Translations under genes and position numbers: made by a program | Shown here: positions 24,932 to 35,273 of the stretch, one piece after another | Position numbering within the stretch: position 1 is the first letter of the stretch | Layout: every line of letters begins with the position of its first letter | The notes under the pieces: generated by a model | The model's database searches: none | What the model was told of the DNA's origin: nothing | The model's input: the letters and a program-made list of their open reading frames with translations, nothing else | NCBI GenBank assembly: GCA_030694465.1 | Contig: JAUXYJ010000097.1 | Location: forward strand, 1-64,000 | Length of the DNA: 64,000 nucleotides | Source of the DNA: Deltaproteobacteria bacterium | GTDB lineage: Bacteria; Myxococcota_A; Polyangia; Polyangiales; Ga0077539 | Reading direction: 5' to 3'

Positions 24932-27367
24932 TTACGTCGCGCTGTCGGCTGAGAGCGGGCTCCAGCTTCGGGGCCCGCAGAGCGCGGCGAGAAGGTAGAC
25001 CAGCGCAGCAAGGTAGAAGCTCAGCGGGATGCCGTAGGCGACTGAGATCACGAGCGCACACACCGAGCCAAGAACGCCGGTCACGCCGTTGATCGCCAGA
25101 GCGCTGGCGGTGCCGCTTCCTCGCGAAACAAACCGCAGTCCTGACGGAAAACACATCCCCGCGGGCAACCCGACGAGCACTGAGATCAGCCCTGCGACGA
25201 TGGCGCGTTCCCACAGCTGCTGATCGGCGGCGACACGCGCTGCGAAGGGGATCAGCAGCGCCGCAAGAAGCGTGAGCACGGTCGCGACAACCACGCAGAG
25301 CACGCTCACGTGGGTCCTTGTGCGGATGACGCGAGGAGAGATCGCTGAGCCAATTCCCATGGCGACCAGCAGTCCAGCGAGGACCACGACGAGCGCCCAG
25401 GTCGGGTGTCCGAGCACAACGTGCATGCGCTGAACCAGCGCGACTTCGGCCACCATGAAACCAAATCCGAGCGCTGCAAAGTAAGCAGCGGATGCGCGTC
25501 CGGGCAGCGTTTTTCCTCGCGCAGCGCGAAACAAGGGGCGACCCAACAAGAGCAATCCCATGAGCAACGCCGCACCAAAGGTGGTGAGCAGCTCGCGCGC
25601 CGCGGTCATGTTTCCGGCGATCACTCCGCCTGATCGTGGGTCTGAAAAGAGCGCCGAGAGCGAGAGCCAGCGCCGCGTCGACAAGAGCTGAAAAAAGAAG
25701 GGCCGATCGTCGGTGGGCGCCGAGGTGTCCAGCCCACGAGAGAGACCCACTTGTGCAAGGGATGCTTGCGATCGGGCCGCGACAATGGCGGCCAAAATCG
25801 GAGACGCAGGCCCCTCGTTGGGGGCCACCAGCACACGAAACCTAAACCTCGCGCTGAACGATCGCAGCCGCGCGAGGTCCTCGTCTGAGAGAGGGCTCGG
25901 CGAGAGCATCACCGTCGCCACGCGACCGCTCGCCACGAGCGCGATGTGCTTGCTGGGATCACGCACGCCGCGGTCCAGAAGTGACGCTACAGAGAGAGAC
26001 AAAAGTCGCGCGGTTTCGTCGACAGCGGACGGGTCGTACCAACGCGAAAACGTGAGAATTCCCTGAGGATTTACACGTCTCAGAAAGACCGCCCAGGCCT
26101 CGCGGGTATAGAGTGTCGCCTCGGCGTGCGCAAACGCCCCTGCGGCGGTCGCGGCCCACGTGTCGACCAGCGACGCCTGCAAGACCGCGCAGTTCACGTC
26201 GCTGCGCGCAAACACCACACGACCGTCGCCTACGCGGAGCTCGATCCGGGGATCTGCGATAAGCGACGACTGATCCGTGACCGCCGTGTGCATCGCTAAG
26301 ATCGAGGGGTTGATCTCGACGCCCAGCACGCGATCGTGGCCTGCCAACAGCGCCGCCGCGAGGTCACGCCCGCCGCCAACGCCGATGACGCACGCGGTGC
26401 CCTGAGGTCGAAGATGATGCGCGACAAAGACCGCGTCGAGCTGCAGCGCGCGGAGCTCGTCGATGGAGTGGCCGGCGTACAAGGGTGTCCCGGCCTCTCC
26501 GTCGATGTACGCGTTGGCCGCGACGTGCGTGATGCTTGGCGCGAGCGGCGAGGGCGACCACAGCGCAAACGGTTGTGGAACAAACCTCGTGAGCATCACG
26601 TGCGAGAGGGCATTCCACCGCTCAAATCGCAGAAATTTCGCCTGTGGTCTCGGCAGCCCTTTCAGATACGTCGGCTCAAGCTCAACGCGTCCGCCCACAC
26701 TCAGCCCTACGAGAGCTGCACACGCGAGGGCCACGACAGAGCCTCTCAGCCGCCGCGTACGGTCGGCCAGCACGCTGGCAGCGGCGAGCCCGCCGGCGAC
26801 CAGCACGAGCGCCGCTGGAGCGCTCAGCGGGCCCAACATGACCAAGGGCAACAGAGCCCCCAGCGCCGCGGCGCCGAGGTCGATCCCGTACAGCGTCGCG
26901 GTAGACACAGGTGACTCGGTCATCAAGCGGGCGACCGCCGCGCCCACGGCGGCCAGCGGGAGGGTGCAGACTAACGCCAGCAAGAGCAGCCGAAACATCG
27001 ACGCAGAGCCTGTCCCGACCGAGACCGAGAGCACACAGCTCGTCCATGTGGCCAGAAGCAACCCCAGCGTTCCCACCAGCAAACGCGAAGAGACGAAGCC
27101 GTCGATCCCGTGCCCCTTACGGATCGCGCGGTCGGCATCGAGCGATCCGGCAGCGAGCCCCACCATCGCGAGTGACAAGACAAAGAACGCTTGGCCATAC
27201 CACGTGACCGCTGAGAGCAATCGCGTCAGCAAGACCTCCGCTGACACCAGGCACATCGATGCGATCGCTAGCAAAATCGCAGAGCGAACCTTGGTTGTTT
27301 CGAGTGATCCAGGGTGGGGCGCCGAGGCGTTGTCCGCGGGGCCCGGCGAAGCAAGCGTGTCGTTCAC
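24932..27367 (-). CDS. Membrane-embedded spermidine-synthase-like protein
   Basis: This 811-residue product has about six or seven transmembrane helices at the N-terminus (about 28-225), a cytosolic S-adenosyl-type Rossmann domain in the middle with VIGVGGGRDLAAALLAGHD and GVEINPS (about 325-350) and DGRV later, and another block of about six helices at the C-terminus (about 600-800). This layout matches the spermidine-synthase-like membrane family, whose true activity is often unknown. Residues of the aminopropyl-transfer site are not all evident. It starts at 27367, 61 bases from a divergent membrane protein gene, so the two may share a promoter region. Confidence 0.75.
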   Translation of the reverse strand: MNDTLASPGPADNASAPHPGSLETTKVRSAILLAIASMCLVSAEVLLTRLLSAVTWYGQAFFVLSLAMVGLAAGSLDADRAIRKGHGIDGFVSSRLLVGTLGLLLATWTSCVLSVSVGTGSASMFRLLLLALVCTLPLAAVGAAVARLMTESPVSTATLYGIDLGAAALGALLPLVMLGPLSAPAALVLVAGGLAAASVLADRTRRLRGSVVALACAALVGLSVGGRVELEPTYLKGLPRPQAKFLRFERWNALSHVMLTRFVPQPFALWSPSPLAPSITHVAANAYIDGEAGTPLYAGHSIDELRALQLDAVFVAHHLRPQGTACVIGVGGGRDLAAALLAGHDRVLGVEINPSILAMHTAVTDQSSLIADPRIELRVGDGRVVFARSDVNCAVLQASLVDTWAATAAGAFAHAEATLYTREAWAVFLRRVNPQGILTFSRWYDPSAVDETARLLSLSVASLLDRGVRDPSKHIALVASGRVATVMLSPSPLSDEDLARLRSFSARFRFRVLVAPNEGPASPILAAIVAARSQASLAQVGLSRGLDTSAPTDDRPFFFQLLSTRRWLSLSALFSDPRSGGVIAGNMTAARELLTTFGAALLMGLLLLGRPLFRAARGKTLPGRASAAYFAALGFGFMVAEVALVQRMHVVLGHPTWALVVVLAGLLVAMGIGSAISPRVIRTRTHVSVLCVVVATVLTLLAALLIPFAARVAADQQLWERAIVAGLISVLVGLPAGMCFPSGLRFVSRGSGTASALAINGVTGVLGSVCALVISVAYGIPLSFYLAALVYLLAALCGPRSWSPLSADSAT

Positions 27368-27428
27368 GGGCGGAGACTAAAACACGAGCCCCCAGCAACC
27401 TACATCGCCGTGTTATTTCAGCGGCGCC

Positions 27429-29660
27429 TTGAGCGCATCTCTTCGACGTGGACCACGTGCCCTCGGACTGCTCGCCGCCAGCCTCTGGATCCCGCTGGTG
27501 GTCGGGTCGTTGCTCCACCGAGACACCCGACGCTTCGTGCCCTCCGTGGCAATGCTGGTGGGCTTTTCGGCCATTGGTGCCCTCTGGCCCGCACTCTCAG
27601 CGTGGCTCGCGAAGGTGCTCTGCAAGGGCTCTCGGTTCGCGTTTGTCTCAGCCGTCGCGCTGAGCCATGGCGCGATCTCGCTGGCCACGGTGCACACCCT
27701 CGCGCGCAATCAGCCGTTTTCGATCGATGGCGCGGTCTATTTGTTTCAAGCCCGAGCGCTCGCGCACGGGGCGCTGGGTGTGCCCATGGAGTTCCCGCGA
27801 CAAGCGTTTTCTCAGCGATTTCTCTTCGAAGGCGCAGACCATTTGTTGCACGGCGTGTTTCCGCCAGGGTGGCCGCTGTGGCTCGCCGGGTTCGTGCGAT
27901 TGGGCGCCCCCATGCTCGCGGGCCCCGTGGTCGCGGTGCTGCTCGTCCTCGCAAGCGAATCGCTCTCACGCGCGCTGGCAGAACGAGAATGGCCTGATCA
28001 TTCGCAAGAGACCCTCGCTCAGCGTGAGCTACTCGTGCGCGCTTCGATCTTGCTCTCTTTGCCTTCGTTCTCTCGCGCCGCCGAGACCGCAGACCTGCTC
28101 TCGCACGCGTTTGTCGCCGCGCTCTTTGCAGCCGCGATCACGCTCGCGCTCAGGGTCGACCTCGTCGCTGTCAGTCTTGCAAAGCCTCGCACTTGGCTCC
28201 GCCCTGTCGCCCTCGGAGCGTGCGTCGCTTGGGCCTTCTCGTCGCGGTTGCTTGATGGGCTCTTTGTGGCCCTCTGCGTCGCGCTGGTCTTGCTAGCGCG
28301 CGCCCCAAGCGCCCTCCGGAGACTCTCCGACAAGCGCGAGAAGTTCTCTAGAATCGCAGCAATTTTGCTGGCCCTCGGGATGGGCGCCGCGCCCTTCGTC
28401 TCGCTCACACTCGCTCACCAGCACGCGGCAACGGGCCGCTGGTTAACACCGACGCAGAGCGAGTATTTCGCGCGCTCGGATTGGCCGCCCACGTGCCATC
28501 GGCTCGGATTTGGTCGCGACGTCGGATGTGAGGTTGAGCACGGCGATGAGCGCGCATCCATGGCGCCCGATGGCTACACGCCGCGTCGCGCATTCGGGGT
28601 CGCTCGCTCGCGCGCTGAGGTGCTCGGCGAAGACCTCGTGATGCCCGGGCAGCTGCTCTTTGTCGCGATGCTCCTTGTATGTGTGAGCCCCTCGCTGAGT
28701 GCCTCGTTTTGTGCCGCGGTGGTCTGCGCGTTCGCTTACGTCTACGGGCTCTTTTACTACGGAAACGCTGCGCTCTTTGGTGCCCGCCATCTCTTCCCCG
28801 TCGCTCCGTTTGCGTACTATCTGCTCGCACGTGCGCTGTTTATTCCGTCACTCGCGCATCGCAAACGCCTGCAGCCTGCCGGTCTCGTCGTGGCCGTCAT
28901 GCTCTCGTCGCTCATTGGGCAAAGCAGCCGTTGGCTCGTGATCCCGCAAGTGATCGCCGGTTGGACTGGCCGCAATTATCCCATCCGCGAGGCGCTCGCG
29001 CGTCACCAGAGCCCCGACGGCATCGTGCTGTCGCCCTCGGTGATTCACGCGATCGCGGCGCAAGATCCCTGGGCCGACCAAGGACGCCGTGTCATCGTGG
29101 TGCAGGACAACGCGGGCAATTTCGAGCTCCGTCGCGCCCACCCTGACTGGTCCCTGTGGACGGTGGTCGTGAGCGGAGCGCTGGTGCCCTTGCCGCGCGG
29201 GCCCGTCCCTCTCGCGTCGGTCATCGAGCTCGAGTCCGCGTGGCCCTCGCTCCAATGGCCCTCAGGACTCATGGCCCATCGGGCACGCGCCGAACGCTTC
29301 GCTGGAGCCCCACGATTGAGCGGCTCCGAGGCGCTCGCCCTCGAACACGCGCGGCCCTCGAGCAGCTTGCAGATTGAGCTCGACCTTGCACAGACAGGGC
29401 AATTTCGCGTGGCCATTTCCTACCTCGCCGCCGCTCATCATGGAGACTATCGGGTCACGCTCAACGCGCAAGACCTGGGAGTTCTTCGCGGCTACGCGCC
29501 CGCGCTGTCTATGGGATTGTTTGTCGCGCCCACGCCACTCGCGCTGCGAGCCGGCGCGCAGCGCTTGGTCTTCACATGTGTGGGTGCAGACGCTCGCGCT
29601 TCGGGCCATGACGCCGCGCTGGACGCCTTCGTCGCGAGACCGGTCTCGCAGACTCCTTGA
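27429..29660 (+). CDS. Polytopic membrane protein, GT-C glycosyltransferase-like
   Basis: The 743-residue product starts with TTG at 27429. It has about ten hydrophobic helices. The extracytoplasmic loop after the second or third helix carries SIDGAVYLFQARALAHG and VFPPGWPLWLAGF, a pattern of GT-C enzymes (PMT/ArnT-like) that transfer sugars from polyprenyl phosphate. The C-terminal 180 residues are non-membranous and probably periplasmic. The acceptor is unknown. Similarity is by motif and topology, not by a full catalytic map. Confidence 0.6.
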   Translation: MSASLRRGPRALGLLAASLWIPLVVGSLLHRDTRRFVPSVAMLVGFSAIGALWPALSAWLAKVLCKGSRFAFVSAVALSHGAISLATVHTLARNQPFSIDGAVYLFQARALAHGALGVPMEFPRQAFSQRFLFEGADHLLHGVFPPGWPLWLAGFVRLGAPMLAGPVVAVLLVLASESLSRALAEREWPDHSQETLAQRELLVRASILLSLPSFSRAAETADLLSHAFVAALFAAAITLALRVDLVAVSLAKPRTWLRPVALGACVAWAFSSRLLDGLFVALCVALVLLARAPSALRRLSDKREKFSRIAAILLALGMGAAPFVSLTLAHQHAATGRWLTPTQSEYFARSDWPPTCHRLGFGRDVGCEVEHGDERASMAPDGYTPRRAFGVARSRAEVLGEDLVMPGQLLFVAMLLVCVSPSLSASFCAAVVCAFAYVYGLFYYGNAALFGARHLFPVAPFAYYLLARALFIPSLAHRKRLQPAGLVVAVMLSSLIGQSSRWLVIPQVIAGWTGRNYPIREALARHQSPDGIVLSPSVIHAIAAQDPWADQGRRVIVVQDNAGNFELRRAHPDWSLWTVVVSGALVPLPRGPVPLASVIELESAWPSLQWPSGLMAHRARAERFAGAPRLSGSEALALEHARPSSSLQIELDLAQTGQFRVAISYLAAAHHGDYRVTLNAQDLGVLRGYAPALSMGLFVAPTPLALRAGAQRLVFTCVGADARASGHDAALDAFVARPVSQTP

Positions 29661-29671
29661 CCGATCGGTCA
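29658..29671. repeat. 14-bp perfect palindrome carrying both convergent stop codons
   Basis: TGACCGATCGGTCA is a perfect inverted repeat. Its left arm contains the TGA stop of the GT-C-like gene (plus) and its right arm the TGA stop of the TPR gene (minus). No U-tract follows. Confidence 0.85.
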
Positions 29672-32056
29672 GCCCTTGAGGAGCTCTTCAAACGCGCGAT
29701 CGACGTCGTCCATTTCCGGCACGCTGCCACGCACAGAGGCAGAGCTGTCTAACCGGGAGATGCGCGCGTTGACGTCGCGAAAGCTGGGCTCGCGGCGCTG
29801 TGCCATTTTAAAATACTGCAGCGCAGTCACGGGCTGGTTGACCAACTCCCATGCGTTGCCAAGCTCATAAAAGATCGCCATCTCTTCGCGATCCGAACGC
29901 AGCGGCGCCGAGAGCGCCTGCTCAAACCACGGAATGGCCGACGCAGGGTCGCCCTTCTCCATCAGACACTGCCCCACCATGTTTTGCGCGAGACACTGTT
30001 TGCGAGGAGCCTGCGCGGACACCATAAACTCGCTCATCGCGTCGTCGATCAACCCCATCTCTTTGTAGGCGATCCCGAGGTCGTAGTGTGTGTCTGCGTC
30101 ATCTGCGCTCACGACGCGCTCGACGCCCTTTTTGAACTGCGCAAAGACCGTCTCGACGTCGATCATCTGGTCGGCGCCGGCGAAGTGCGCGTCGACGACG
30201 CCCTGCACTTGCACTTCTTCGGCGAGCTTTTCAGCGAGCGCAAACGACTCGTCGTCTTCGCCCTGCGCCTGTGAGAGCGCCATGACTTCGTCGTAGCGAT
30301 CGAGCACGAGCGGGTGCTCTGGATGAACTCGCAAGAGGTTCTTAAGAGTCTCGAGCGACTCGATGTACAGGCCCTGCGAGACAAAAAACTCGACCTCATC
30401 GAGTCCTGCTTCGATGTCCGCAGCGAGCTCATGGGTCTCGACGATTTCGTCGTCGACCACGATGTCATCGTTGGGGTCCTGCGATGCGTCCCCGGGCGCC
30501 GCGACGACCTCTGCGATGCGAGCGTAGAGATCCAGCGCGTCGGCGTTGGAGGGATCTAGTTCGATCGCACGGAGGACCGCCCAGGTCGCCGCGTCAAGGT
30601 CTTGCGCGGCCAAGACTGCCGCGACGTAGGCCGCATGCCGAGCGGCGGAGATCGCGTCGCCGTTGCTCGCAAGGACTTCGCGCAGGCGCGCGTGAACGGG
30701 GAGCGATCGCGGATCGATCTCGAGCGCGCGAGAGAGATGCGCGATGGCCTTGGTGCGAAGATTGTATTTAAGAAAAATGTCCACTTCGCCAGTGATTTTG
30801 GCGACATCTGGATGCATCTCTTCTTCTTCAACCAGCCGCTCTGCGAGCTGTCTCCCGGCCTCGGTCGAGACGAGCGCCGGCGGAGGGCGAACCGCGGGCA
30901 TGCGAGTGCTGCTGGGGCGGCGTGTGAGCGCTGCGCGCTGCGCAGAGGGGCCTCGCTTGGTTGTGGCGCTGCTGGACGCCTGCCGTCCGTGAGGACCGGC
31001 ATCAAGCGCCGCCCGCTCACGGGTGGACGGTGACGGCTCGACGTCGACGACCGAGGCCTCGATCTCGACGTCTTCGTCCACAACGACGACCTGGCTGTCG
31101 TCGTCGTCGATCTCGATGTCGGCTGCGGGGGCAGGTGCCCTCGTGGCTTCGATGGCCTTGAGCGTGAGCTCCAGCGCGGCCTTCGCGTCGGCATCGTTCG
31201 GAACGATCTCTAAGATCCGCTCGCAGACCCGAACGCGCCGATCAAGCTCGTTTTTTTCGAGCAAAATCCGCGCGATTTCTTTGAGAACGCTGACGGTCTT
31301 GCTCTGCTGACCGAGCTCAAAGAAAGCGCGGCCTAGCAGCTCAAGAACGTCTACGTCGCGAGGGTGAGCCTTAAACGCGACCTGCAGCTTAGGAAGCGCG
31401 CGCTTAGCATCGCTCCGCTCGAGGTAGTGCGACGCGAGCGCTTGAGCGGCCTTGGCGTCGTCAGGTCGATGATAGAGCAAACGCTCCATCACGCGTGCCC
31501 AGTCATCCAAGCGATCTGATTGCAACAGGGCCTTGCCACCGAGCTCAAACTCAACCGCGGCCTCGGCGTTGCGACCGAGCTTGGAGAGCAGCTCTGCGAG
31601 CTTGATCCGTGTCCCTACGTTGCTCGAGTCAATCTCGACCATCCGGCGAGCGACCTCGACGAGCTTGTCGTCGTTGCCGGCGCGAGCGTAGCGCGACGCG
31701 AGCGCTTCGAGGTTCGAGAGCGCATCGGGCAGCAGACCAAGGCCGGCGTAGAGCTCTGCCAGCTTGCCGTAGAGCTCACTGAGGTTGGTATCGATCGAGA
31801 GAATTTGCTTGTAGACCGCGATCGCCTTGAGCGCGAACCCCTGCTCTTCGTAGCCCTTCGCCACCTTCGAGTACGTCGCGATGGCCTCTTCGCGCGCGCC
31901 CCGTCTGACTTGAAGATCGCCGACCTTCAAGAGAACACGTACGTCGTGTGGGTCTTCTTTGAGAACGCGCAAATACTCGGCGATGGCCCGGTCAAATTGG
32001 CCTTTCGCTGCAAATTTCTGCGCGCTGTCGAGGACCTTCTGGCGATCGATGCTCAC
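29669..32056 (-). CDS. Large TPR protein
   Basis: This 795-residue cytosolic protein starts with GTG at 32056. It has TPR-type helical pairs in three blocks: about 1-305, 430-520 and 620-770 (for example GQFDRAIAEYLRVLKEDP, DAKRALPKLQVAFKAHP, DTHYDLGIAYKEMGLIDDAM). Acidic or Ser/Arg-rich linkers separate them (about 310-425, and an Asp/Glu-rich stretch about 520-560). TPRs bind partner proteins. Similar long TPR proteins are common in Myxococcota, often without known role. It is divergent from an inositol monophosphatase gene 113 bases away. No catalytic motif is seen. Confidence 0.8.
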   Translation of the reverse strand: MSIDRQKVLDSAQKFAAKGQFDRAIAEYLRVLKEDPHDVRVLLKVGDLQVRRGAREEAIATYSKVAKGYEEQGFALKAIAVYKQILSIDTNLSELYGKLAELYAGLGLLPDALSNLEALASRYARAGNDDKLVEVARRMVEIDSSNVGTRIKLAELLSKLGRNAEAAVEFELGGKALLQSDRLDDWARVMERLLYHRPDDAKAAQALASHYLERSDAKRALPKLQVAFKAHPRDVDVLELLGRAFFELGQQSKTVSVLKEIARILLEKNELDRRVRVCERILEIVPNDADAKAALELTLKAIEATRAPAPAADIEIDDDDSQVVVVDEDVEIEASVVDVEPSPSTRERAALDAGPHGRQASSSATTKRGPSAQRAALTRRPSSTRMPAVRPPPALVSTEAGRQLAERLVEEEEMHPDVAKITGEVDIFLKYNLRTKAIAHLSRALEIDPRSLPVHARLREVLASNGDAISAARHAAYVAAVLAAQDLDAATWAVLRAIELDPSNADALDLYARIAEVVAAPGDASQDPNDDIVVDDEIVETHELAADIEAGLDEVEFFVSQGLYIESLETLKNLLRVHPEHPLVLDRYDEVMALSQAQGEDDESFALAEKLAEEVQVQGVVDAHFAGADQMIDVETVFAQFKKGVERVVSADDADTHYDLGIAYKEMGLIDDAMSEFMVSAQAPRKQCLAQNMVGQCLMEKGDPASAIPWFEQALSAPLRSDREEMAIFYELGNAWELVNQPVTALQYFKMAQRREPSFRDVNARISRLDSSASVRGSVPEMDDVDRAFEELLKG

Positions 32057-32169
32057 TGTGGTCGCGATGAAGAAGAGGCAGGGAAGAAGTACGTTCGACA
32101 GCGCGGTCCGTATGTTGGGCGATGCGCTCTCTCGAGTGCACGGAGACTACCGCGAGTCGGCACAAACCT

Positions 32170-32973
32170 ATGCAGCAACTTTCAATTCAAGATCGACATT
32201 CGTTCGCGCGGGCGCTCACCGCCATGGGTCAACACGCAGCGCAAGTGCTGATGGAGGGCTACCGAAAGAGCCCCACTGTTTCGTACAAGGGGCCTCTCGA
32301 TTTAGTGACAGAATATGATCAGATGAGCGAGGCGATCCTGCGATCTGCCTGCGAAACGATGCTCCCGGGTCTCGCGCTTGTGTGCGAAGAATCCGGCGGC
32401 CAACACTCCCTCGACGCTCCCACGCTCTACATCGATCCGCTCGACGGAACGACGAACTTTGCCCACGGTCATCCCGTGTTCGCGGTCTCGCTCGGCGTTG
32501 TCAGCGCAGACGGACCAGAGGTCGGCGTCGTGATCGCTCCTGCGCTGGGCCTGACCTGGGTGGGCGTCCGAGGCGACCGCACAACTCGCAACGGCGAACG
32601 CGTCCGTGTGAGCACCACCGAGCGCCTCGATCGGTCGCTCTTGGGCACCGGTTTTCCGTACGATCGGCGCTCGAGCGAAGAGAATAATCTTAGAGAATTT
32701 GCACACATCGAGGCACACATTGCGCAGGGAGTGAGGCGCCTTGGGAGCGCCGCGTGTGACCTGTGTTTCGTAAGCGACGGCACCTACGACGGCTACTGGG
32801 AGAGCAAACTCCAGCCATGGGACATCGCCGCGGGAGCAGCCTGCGTCCTCGCCGCTGGCGGGACCCTCACCGCCACTCGGTCAGGTGCCCCATTTGACAC
32901 ACGCACCGGCGATATCCTCGCGACCAACGGGCTGATTCACCAAGGACTTCAGCAGGCGCTTCGACTCTCGTGA
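32170..32973 (+). CDS. suhB: Inositol monophosphatase family protein
   Basis: From the ATG at 32170 the product has 267 residues with the IMPase metal motifs: CEESGG (about residue 75), DPLDGTTNF (about 92-100) and WDIAAGA (about 220-226). The enzyme cleaves phosphate from inositol monophosphates with Mg2+; SuhB also acts in rRNA antitermination in enterobacteria. The frame extends 16 codons upstream, less likely. The next gene is a VWA lipoprotein, about 200 bases downstream. The symbol is at family level. Confidence 0.88.
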   Translation: MQQLSIQDRHSFARALTAMGQHAAQVLMEGYRKSPTVSYKGPLDLVTEYDQMSEAILRSACETMLPGLALVCEESGGQHSLDAPTLYIDPLDGTTNFAHGHPVFAVSLGVVSADGPEVGVVIAPALGLTWVGVRGDRTTRNGERVRVSTTERLDRSLLGTGFPYDRRSSEENNLREFAHIEAHIAQGVRRLGSAACDLCFVSDGTYDGYWESKLQPWDIAAGAACVLAAGGTLTATRSGAPFDTRTGDILATNGLIHQGLQQALRLS

Positions 32974-33170
32974 GTCTGTTTGCGCTGTCCCCTGTGCCCC
33001 CGGCGTGAGGCGCGGCGGTCGTTGCAATGCTATCAACGTACGTACGTCTGTGCGCCGTAAGTTTTACGCTGCGGTGTACGTTGAATCACGACGCCGTGTG
33101 GGCAACCCAGACAGACCCCACGGAGGCACCCTTTTCGCGCCTCGGATCGCTCCGACACGATTGCCCCAGC

Positions 33171-35273
33171 ATGACCTACTTGCCCAAACGCAACTCGCGC
33201 TCGCTACGTCCATCACTCGCCGCGTGGGGAGTGCTCTCGCTCTCGCTGTGGTCTGGAGCGTGTGGCTCTAAGACGGGTCTTGAGGCGCCCGAGATCGCTT
33301 TGGATGCGCCCACGGACACAGCCGACGCTGCGGACACGGTGGACGTCGCGGACGTCCCGGATGCACCGCCTCGGGTGGCGCGGTGTCGCTCGATCCGGTA
33401 CTTCGCGCGCCTTGGAGCGGTCACGAATGTGAGGCCGGATCTCGATTCGCCAGTGATTTCGCTTGGTTTCGAGTGGTCCTTCGTTCGCCGTCCGGACGGC
33501 TCCGTGGCGCGGCTTTTCTCAGACGGGAGCGACACCGCGACGTTTACGCCGGATCTCGTCGGCGAATTTGTCTTGTCGGTGCGAGTCCCAGCGCAGGGAC
33601 CGATGGGACCATTAGCGTGCGAAGTCACGGTCGTCGTGCAGCCTCCAGATCCTCGTTGCCCTGGATATACGCTGGCCGAACCACGCGTCGCTGACCTCCC
33701 CAATTCGCAGACACGGGTCGCGCTGGATGTGGTGTTTACCGACCCAGTCGTGCGGTCCACCGCCGAAGGTGGCGCGATTTTTAGCGAAGACCCTCTCTCG
33801 CGAACGAGCGTTCTGTTTGTCGCACGCGATGCTGGGATGGCCGAAGAGCCTACGGCCTGGGTTGAGCGCGAAGCGATCACGGCAGAAGATGCCATCCTAC
33901 GCGCTCTTTCGGCGCTTGGCGGGGCTGACACGCTCTTGGGCGGACGCGTCGGAACGACCCGCTCGGGCGACCGAATGCGCAGAACCTCCATGCGCTTGCT
34001 CGCGAACGAATCGCTCGGGCCTGACCAAGTGCGAAACGTGGCTTTGCGAGCCATTTTGCCCAGCATTTCGGATGCCCCACTCGCGGGATCTCCTGGCACG
34101 CGAGCGCACATTATTGAGGTGACCACGGTGCTCCGTCAGTCTGAGCGTCGGGTGATTTTCATCATCGCGGTGGCCCCCGAGGGCCTTGTCGACGACCTGT
34201 CGACCACGACCGCAATTCGCATGGCCGACATTGCGAACGCGACCGCGCTCGGGTCGCGAAACGAGCGGCTAGATACCCGTTGCCATCTGGTCCAAACGCA
34301 GCGCACGTTTCAGGCTGATCTTCTCTGGTTGGTGGACACCTCTGGATCCATGAACGTCCACCAAGACCGCGTCGGTCGCACTGCGCAGCGCTTCGTTGAA
34401 GAGCTCTCTGTCGTCGGTGCGGACTTTAGGCTTGGCGTATTGCAAGCGGGCACCGAGCGGTTTTCGCCCGAGCGTGAGGTCGTTGGCAGCCGCTCGTTCG
34501 CCTGGATCGACGGCGCGAGCCCCGCTGCCGCGCAGCGGCTCGCGTTTGAGGTCACCGAGAGCCCGTTTAGTCCTGCCGATTCGGTCAAACCCTATCGGTT
34601 GACCTCTCGTTCGGGGCAAGACGAGCAGCCTGTGGGCGCCGGGATTTTGGCCTACGAAGAGTTCGCGCGACGTGTCGCGATTGGCGAGGCGAACCCTGAG
34701 TGGCGTCTTCGATCGGGCGCAGTGCAAGTGGCGTTCTTTGTCACGGATGAGCCTGGCACCAATGACCTTAGTCGCTTCTTTTTTCCCTCCGGCAGCACCA
34801 ATCCGCGCTGGGGCAGCCGCGCAAACATCGCCAACGTCGTCGAGCGGGCGGCAGATTTCTACCGCAGCCGCAACATTGTCCCGTTTGGGTTGGTGCCCGA
34901 CAGCGGCGCACGAACCAGCGTTGCGCGTTGCCCGAGCGAAGCCAACTTTCCCCAATGTGTGATCACCGCAGCCGGGGGCGCGTTTATCCCGATCACCATC
35001 GGGGACGCACGAGAGGCCGACCGCGCGTTCTCGAGCGCGATGACCCGCGTGATTGACGTGGTCGCTGGGGCAGGCAGCGAGTTCGTCCTGCCCACGATCC
35101 CGGTCAGCTCGACCCTGCGGGCGCGCGTCGGAGGAGCTCTGGCGCCTCGGTCGCGTCTTGATGGCTTCGACTACGAAGACCGAGCGCGGGCATTGGTGTT
35201 TCGTGGTGCGCGCTTTCGCCCCATGGTCGGACAAGAAGTACGAGCGGCTTACTTTACGTGGACGCAGGAATGA
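33171..35273 (+). CDS. Lipoprotein with von Willebrand factor A domain
   Basis: Starting at the ATG at 33171, the 700-residue product has a lipoprotein signal ending SLWSGAC and an Asp/Ala/Thr-rich linker (about 35-65). A beta-rich N-terminal region (about 70-370) has PKD- or Ig-like segments. A VWA domain follows from about residue 380, with a MIDAS-type DTSGSM after LLWLV. VWA domains bind metal and mediate protein contacts. It is likely surface or periplasmic; role unknown. Confidence 0.7.
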   Translation: MTYLPKRNSRSLRPSLAAWGVLSLSLWSGACGSKTGLEAPEIALDAPTDTADAADTVDVADVPDAPPRVARCRSIRYFARLGAVTNVRPDLDSPVISLGFEWSFVRRPDGSVARLFSDGSDTATFTPDLVGEFVLSVRVPAQGPMGPLACEVTVVVQPPDPRCPGYTLAEPRVADLPNSQTRVALDVVFTDPVVRSTAEGGAIFSEDPLSRTSVLFVARDAGMAEEPTAWVEREAITAEDAILRALSALGGADTLLGGRVGTTRSGDRMRRTSMRLLANESLGPDQVRNVALRAILPSISDAPLAGSPGTRAHIIEVTTVLRQSERRVIFIIAVAPEGLVDDLSTTTAIRMADIANATALGSRNERLDTRCHLVQTQRTFQADLLWLVDTSGSMNVHQDRVGRTAQRFVEELSVVGADFRLGVLQAGTERFSPEREVVGSRSFAWIDGASPAAAQRLAFEVTESPFSPADSVKPYRLTSRSGQDEQPVGAGILAYEEFARRVAIGEANPEWRLRSGAVQVAFFVTDEPGTNDLSRFFFPSGSTNPRWGSRANIANVVERAADFYRSRNIVPFGLVPDSGARTSVARCPSEANFPQCVITAAGGAFIPITIGDAREADRAFSSAMTRVIDVVAGAGSEFVLPTIPVSSTLRARVGGALAPRSRLDGFDYEDRARALVFRGARFRPMVGQEVRAAYFTWTQE

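Noticed and set aside
26463..27380. A 305-codon plus-strand ORF over the spermidine-synthase-like gene
   Set aside because: It is an antisense shadow of the strongly supported minus-strand gene.
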